NCBI GenBank assembly: GCA_964017195.1
Contig: OZ024894.1
Coordinates: forward strand, 35,480,614-35,544,613
Reading direction: 5' to 3'
Length of the DNA stretch: 64,000 nt
Source of the DNA: Siderastrea radians
Lineage: Eukaryota; Cnidaria; Anthozoa; Scleractinia; Rhizangiidae
In this document: piece by piece, positions 58,689 to 64,000 of the stretch
Numbering within the stretch: the stretch's first letter is position 1
Layout of the letters: each line of letters opens with the position of its first letter
The notes under the pieces: model-generated
What the model saw: only the letters and a program-made list of their open reading frames with translations
What the model was told of the DNA's origin: nothing
Databases searched by the model: none
Position numbers and translations under genes: made by a program

Positions 58689-59700
58689 GACCGAACGAGA
58701 AGAACTGAACAAACAATATTTGAGGATCAAATGAAGTGACTTATGTGACTGCACTTAGAAAATGAGTTCTAAAGACAATTTGTTTTAAGGTGCGGTTCAT
58801 TTGCTAGAAGCAGAAGTGCTTTTTTATTAAGTTTGATTTTAAGGTTAAAAACCATCGTGATGTTAGCATCAAAGTAATTAAAAAGCGAAAACAATTCTCT
58901 CGAAGTTAATAGATTCAATCTAGGTGAGGTTTGGGTGTTTCAGTCAATGGTGAATACAAATTATTTTAAAAGGTTTTAGTTCAGTAAGATTCAATGTATT
59001 TAAAGTAGTTTAGTGAAACATTGCCTTGGACAAGGTGCTTAAGGTAGTGAAAATATAAAAATGCTTTAATGCACTAAAACATTTTCCTTGCTAGATATAG
59101 CATTGCACAATATTCTAGATGGTAGACACAATTTAGCCTCACGCTTCACCGACATTCAAATTTCCCTTTTGTTCCTAGCAGTCTTTCGGCGCATATTCTT
59201 AGAGGAGCCATACGAACAAGTTTCGTATATTTGCCAAAGTTAATTCGCCTAAATATTTCCACTTATTGAGCTAAGAACGTTTTGATAGCAGTTATAAGCG
59301 TTTCCTAATAATGGTTTTGTCTCGGTCCTGTGTAGTTCTCGCGTCCTAATCCGACCTACATTGACGAAGTTATTAAGGTAATATCAAACCATTCTTGTGT
59401 AAGGCGATGAGCTATTCAAAAGTGTTAACTAAAATGAATAAGACTTTCCTTTTAATCTTAGCTGTGAGAAGTCACAACTCACACGCGTTTGCCAGCGACA
59501 CGCCCGGTAGTTATCGTAACAGGCACTTTAGAATAGCGCGCCTAACTTTATTGCTGGGTTTCGCAAGAAAAACTGTTTTGAGTTCGTGCAGGGACAATTG
59601 GGAGACCATGACACCGACTACATTTTAATGCAGTCTCTTGAGGCCTGGTTGTTTTACCCTGGGAATTTTCAGCTGTATTTAAGATTGTACAGTCAATAAA
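58689..59700 (+). promoter_or_regulatory. Probable 3' UTR of the Pitx-like gene with AATAAA
   Basis: AT-rich sequence after the stop codon, with AATAAA at 59695-59700 as the first strong poly(A) signal. The frame at 59395-59628 is unsupported. The 3' end is inferred. Confidence 0.4.
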
Positions 59701-62700
59701 AGACTAAATGTTGTGCGCAGTCTTTGTGTGTTAATACATTCTTTTCACAGGCTGAGACAAAAGAAATAGTCTTTTGTATGAACTCTTTCAGTCCTTAAAA
59801 AAGCCGCTCCACAGTGCTGCTACTTGGAAAGATCATCAATTACTTCTTGCGTCTTGCTTTTATAGAAGAGAATTCTCACAAAAACAAGATTACTTCTTTG
59901 TTAGTTTGCGTGTGTCAGCCATTTGAGCTTTAAAACCCTAAAATGAAAAAAAAAAATGCAAATGATCCGAAAAAACCTATTCAAAATGGCTGTTTTCGAT
60001 TCTATTGACTATGAATGTCAGAAAAGCGATAAATATGCGTACTTTGGCGGACGGATGTGACTAAATACGGCCATTACATTGATATATCTGATAAAATAAG
60101 ATAAATGTATCAAAGCTGTCCACAAAACGTCTTTTTGCGAATAACTAAATTGCCCACTTTCGGTGGAAATGGGTTTCGCACGAAATCAACGGTTGCCAGG
60201 TATTCCGACAACATACAATTATCAAGTGAAGGATGTCTGACTTTTCCTCTTGGCTAAACAAGAACAAAACTGTAAATTTTAAAATACACAGGTTTCTTTC
60301 TGAGTCGCTTTGTTCATTGTACGTTAGTTGGAATGATCGCAAAGATAGCAGTCTTTGTCATTTCAGGTAAATTTATGAGGCCAATTTCCAGGAAGGAAGA
60401 ATACATCGACTTTGACTTCCAGACGTGAGATACTTTTTCTTATATCAGATTTTCTTGTAAGAAAGATTTCTTACAATTAACGACTGCTGATAATTCAGAA
60501 ATTGGAACAAAAGACTTTGATGTATAGCTCCAGTTTAATTGCTTTTTCTGTGTCTGGTTTCGTCCCAACAATTTTTTTCTTGCTAATTTTAATATCTTTG
60601 TTTGCTGACGTAGTGGCACTGCGTTGTCAAGCAATTATTTGGTAAAAAATTTCGCCGAGATTTCCGGTAGTTTCGGTAAAATTTGGGAGGATGAAACACC
60701 ATAGCTTGTGATATTATACACATCTGCTTCACCATTGAAAGAAACATTCTTATCACACAATTGTAAATGGCTCTTTATGAAACTCGTGCAAATTGGATTC
60801 ACCAAAATTAATGTTGAATTTGCCTTCGACGCGTATGGTGTCGAGAAAACAAATAGGTTCTGTTAGGTTTCAAATTTGTGCTGTAGGACTTTGTTGCCTT
60901 CTGCAAAGTCTACTTGCAGTAAAGTCTTCAAAGGATTCAATTCTTAATTTAGAATTATAATAATTGCAACGAAAACGAATAAGTGGCGTAACTTCAGTTA
61001 AACAATCACTTTTAATTAATATCTGAAAATAAAACATGGTCTTTCGGAAGCTTATTTCCACATCTTTACTGTTAGTGACTTTTCGCTAAATCAACAATTT
61101 GGCGAAACTGTTCCCTGGACATTCACTGCCGAGAAAACTGAAAAACTCTTGGGGCGCTTCCTATATAGTGGGGGAAATAATAGGAATCGATGGTACTGTT
61201 TCTCTTTTAGCATTCATTCAGTTTTTAGAATGAACGGAACGGTGTTCAATTCATTGTGCTCCCGATAACAGAATGAACGAAATTTGCAGCTTTCTCGGTA
61301 CAAAGAGTACTGCTTTCTTTTGAGAAGTGATGTGCAGTGTGTTGTGTTTTACCTAAACCGGAACAACACCAGTAAGCCATAATATTTCAAATAGAATGCA
61401 ATATTGGGACATGTTTATCTTTCAGATTTTCTTACTACTTGAGAAATAATTTAACTAGCTATGGTGTTGACTTTCCCGTTAAACTTCATTATTGGATATT
61501 GATTGAATTTCCAGGGTGGGAAAAGAAAATAATAACTTTTGCACTGCTTATCCATAGGGTCCCGAAAAGTAATAAATTCTAGATATTTTGGTACTTAAAT
61601 GGACAGTAATCGTAAATTTTTTCCATTCTTTCACTATCGAGAATTAAGGTTGCCCTACGTAAGAAATGAGCCAATAAAATTTGATTTGGCAAAATATGAA
61701 AAACACTGAGCACCACATAAAAGTTTTGCTCGGGAGGATTCATTCGAATGGTAACACTTAACAGTTTCATACTCAGACTTAAAAGGTTAACACTTAACAG
61801 TTTCATACTCAGACTTAAAAAGTTATTACCTGGCTCAAGTTTTGTCTGTGGTAATAAAGGATAAAAATATACATGATTTAAAATTGCATATAACGGGGAT
61901 ACTTTTAATTTTAAAAAGCAAGGATACGAAAAATATTGGAATTGATGTCTACTTATTAAGTATACCTGGAAATTTAATTTGGCTTGGATGTTATTTTGTT
62001 TTTGTGTGCCACCTGAGTGTGTTGTGTATTTTACGCGGCGAAGAAAACAATAAAAGTCTTTATTTTTCATAGATATGCAAAACGAAATAATAACTGTTTG
62101 GTCGGAAATGAATTCAGTATAAAGTTTCATGTTACAAAGCAATGATAGTATTTTAAAAACTAATATGTTTTTAAACAGCTGATTTTTTTAGGAAAGCAAA
62201 GTTTCAATGAAAAATTAGTCAGCTGAAAATTTTGATATAGTCGGCGAAGCTTTATTTATCGGAAAGTTAATTAACTGGACGCTGTCCACAACCTAGAAAT
62301 GCATTAAATTCTTGTTCAAAATTGTTTTACTTAAGTCATACTTTGTTAAGTAACAAAAGATTAAAAAGAAAAAAAAGTCAAACATAAGCTGTTTTCTTGC
62401 CTTTGTATCGGTAAAACGAATATCACTATTATTTGAGGTGTAAAATGGAAATATGTCTATGAGTTCAAAAGTTCCGCCTCTATATTTTGTAAGTAATTTT
62501 ATAATTATAACGTGTACCACAGTTGTCTTGTCTCGTCTATGTGGTCACAAAACGCAACCATGAACTAGCCGCTACTTTGTAAACATGCATTTCGTTTTCT
62601 TCCTGGAAAAAAATACCGGCTTGGATAACTAGTGGCTTAATATTTTTCACTGCTACCTATTCCTCTATTAAATAAGAAAATGAAGCCTTGAGAAAATTAA

Positions 62701-64000
62701 ATCTATTTTCAAAATTTCTGACGGAGCGTAATCCCAAAGTGTGACAAATGAAATGAGAACTATTGAACAAAACTTGCACCTGTGTCCGTCTAGTTTTTAA
62801 TGCTTTGCCAAATGCTTTAATTTTAAATTTCTATAATTAGCGTTTGAATTCTGGTGTTTTTAGCCGGTTTCTCGACATAGGGTTATTGTGGGACACCATC
62901 TTTCGATACCGCCACAGAACTCATATATCTGAGTATTAGCTTGTGAATAATTGAATGAAACCAAAGTGTCGACTGTCTCCAATTAGCAACGGAAAGCAAA
63001 CATGTTTGATTGGTTTGATATTTTTGCTAAGCTCGATAAACAAAATATTAAACGAACATTGTCAATATTAGTAAAACGACTTATTCCATTGATTTTGACC
63101 AGATTTTAATATTGAAAACTACCTCTGTCAGTATATTTATGAATGGCAACAGCCGATGTCATAGTGAAAATCTAGCTCTTAATTTTCCTTGTTCCTCCGA
63201 TTGTTCCTCATGGTGCGCACAAGCGAGAAACTTTATTCCAGATAGTGATGACATGGATTGAATATTTCGTAACGTAAACAGTCGGGAATATGAACCGTGA
63301 ATTTATATTTTTCATATCAATATTTCTGTATACACACACCACGCGTTAACGAACTTTGTTTTAGTCTTAACATTAATTTACATCTTGGATAAAAATAAAC
63401 CAAACTTAAGTTTATTACTGAAAATGGACTTAACATTTGCCACTTCATACACATCGGAAACAGGAAAATTTTACAAAACGGGCTTTCCTTTAGGGCGATC
63501 AGTATCTGTTGAAGAAAAAATTACCTTTTTGATATTTGTTACTGATAAGTGATTTTTAAAACACGTTTTCTTGCCGTATGGTTCTAGTCGGTAATCTTAA
63601 ATGAAACCTAGCTATTATTTGAATTAAATGAAAGAAGTTCAGACCGGATTTGTATAAACTTATTTTCCATATTTAAGAATGGAACGGTGTTAATCAGCAT
63701 TTTCCATTACGTGCAAAATGCGATGTTTTATTGTCCAAATTTAACCAAATGTAGGCAATTGTCAGAAAAATATCTTTTGGGGCGGCTTGGACCCACACAC
63801 AGATGGTGTTACACAAAAGAACTCCGTCATTCGGCCAGTTAATCAAGCTTATCGCTTTCATTTATCGCACGAAAGGACATGCAGTTTGACACAGAGGTAA
63901 ATTTCAATAGTAATGAAAGCGATAAAGAAGTGATGTTTGTAAATGTTTCGAAGCTTAAGAGTTAATCCAGCAAAAAGTGTCAACGTTAAAGTTAGAAAAT
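59701..64000. other. Intergenic, no supported gene
   Basis: AT-rich sequence without recognisable exons. It contains a 35-36-bp direct duplication at 61750-61820 (units start GGTAACACTTAACAG and GGTTAACACTTAACAG) and a weak copy of the dispersed GTGAC-AATGAAATGA repeat near 62737-62761. Distal regulatory elements of the homeobox gene could lie here but none is identifiable. Confidence 0.45.

Noticed and set aside
59395..59628. 77-codon frame downstream of the homeobox gene
   Set aside because: It lies within the probable 3' UTR and lacks any protein family resemblance.

Overview
The window is AT-rich metazoan DNA with intron-containing genes, GT-AG splice sites and dense short transposons. 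The gene content (a Pitx-type homeobox gene, a FUT10/FUT11-type fucosyltransferase, secreted thyroglobulin/Kunitz/SPARC-type proteins, a collagen-Ig-fibrinogen-like receptor) and the repeats (Penelope-type reverse transcriptase remnant, minimal hammerhead ribozymes, many TIR elements) suggest a cnidarian, probably an anthozoan such as a stony coral. Species cannot be fixed from the sequence.

Layout, left to right. 1-2.6 kb: last exon of a FUT10/11-like gene (+). 3.3-5.1 kb: intronless, frameshifted ATP-grasp pseudogene split by a pogo/Tigger-like element with TA target duplication. 8.85-10.5 kb: 1.6-kb foldback element with a 9-bp target duplication, carrying a nested 303-bp element in one arm. 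10.95-18.44 kb (-): five-exon gene for a 479-aa protein with a Cys-rich N-terminus, a basic nuclear-type signal, a coiled coil and an acidic tail; its third intron holds a Penelope RT remnant. 19.26-24.97 kb (+): five-exon secreted EF-hand plus thyroglobulin-1 protein (198 aa), head to head with the previous gene. 25.3-26.7 kb: 1.4-kb pogo-like element. 28.9-30.9 kb (+): four-exon secreted Kunitz plus thyroglobulin-1 protein (178 aa) with a CRE/TATA promoter. 33.1-39.4 kb (+): four-exon gene for a 643-aa type II membrane protein with collagen, three Ig domains and a CNTNAP-like fibrinogen-type domain. 40.3-41.5 kb (-): intronless SGNH/PC-esterase-like gene, broken by a frameshift and lacking the usual Asp of the DxxH motif. 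41.6-43.1 kb: hammerhead ribozyme and several TIR elements. 45.6-46.1 kb: hairpin-forming minisatellite. 46.5-47.4 kb: second copy of the pogo-like family. 53.0 kb: second hammerhead copy. 56.1-58.7 kb (+): three-exon Pitx-like homeobox gene. The rest shows no supported gene.

The genes do not form a pathway. The clearest functional grouping is the stretch from 19 to 39 kb, where three neighbouring + strand genes all encode extracellular Cys-rich or adhesion-type proteins; two of them share a thyroglobulin-1 module on a phase-1 exon. The most unusual non-coding signals are the diminished-stem-III hammerhead ribozymes. Exon joins were deduced by eye from splice consensus, phase and domain continuity; no alignment or RNA evidence was available.
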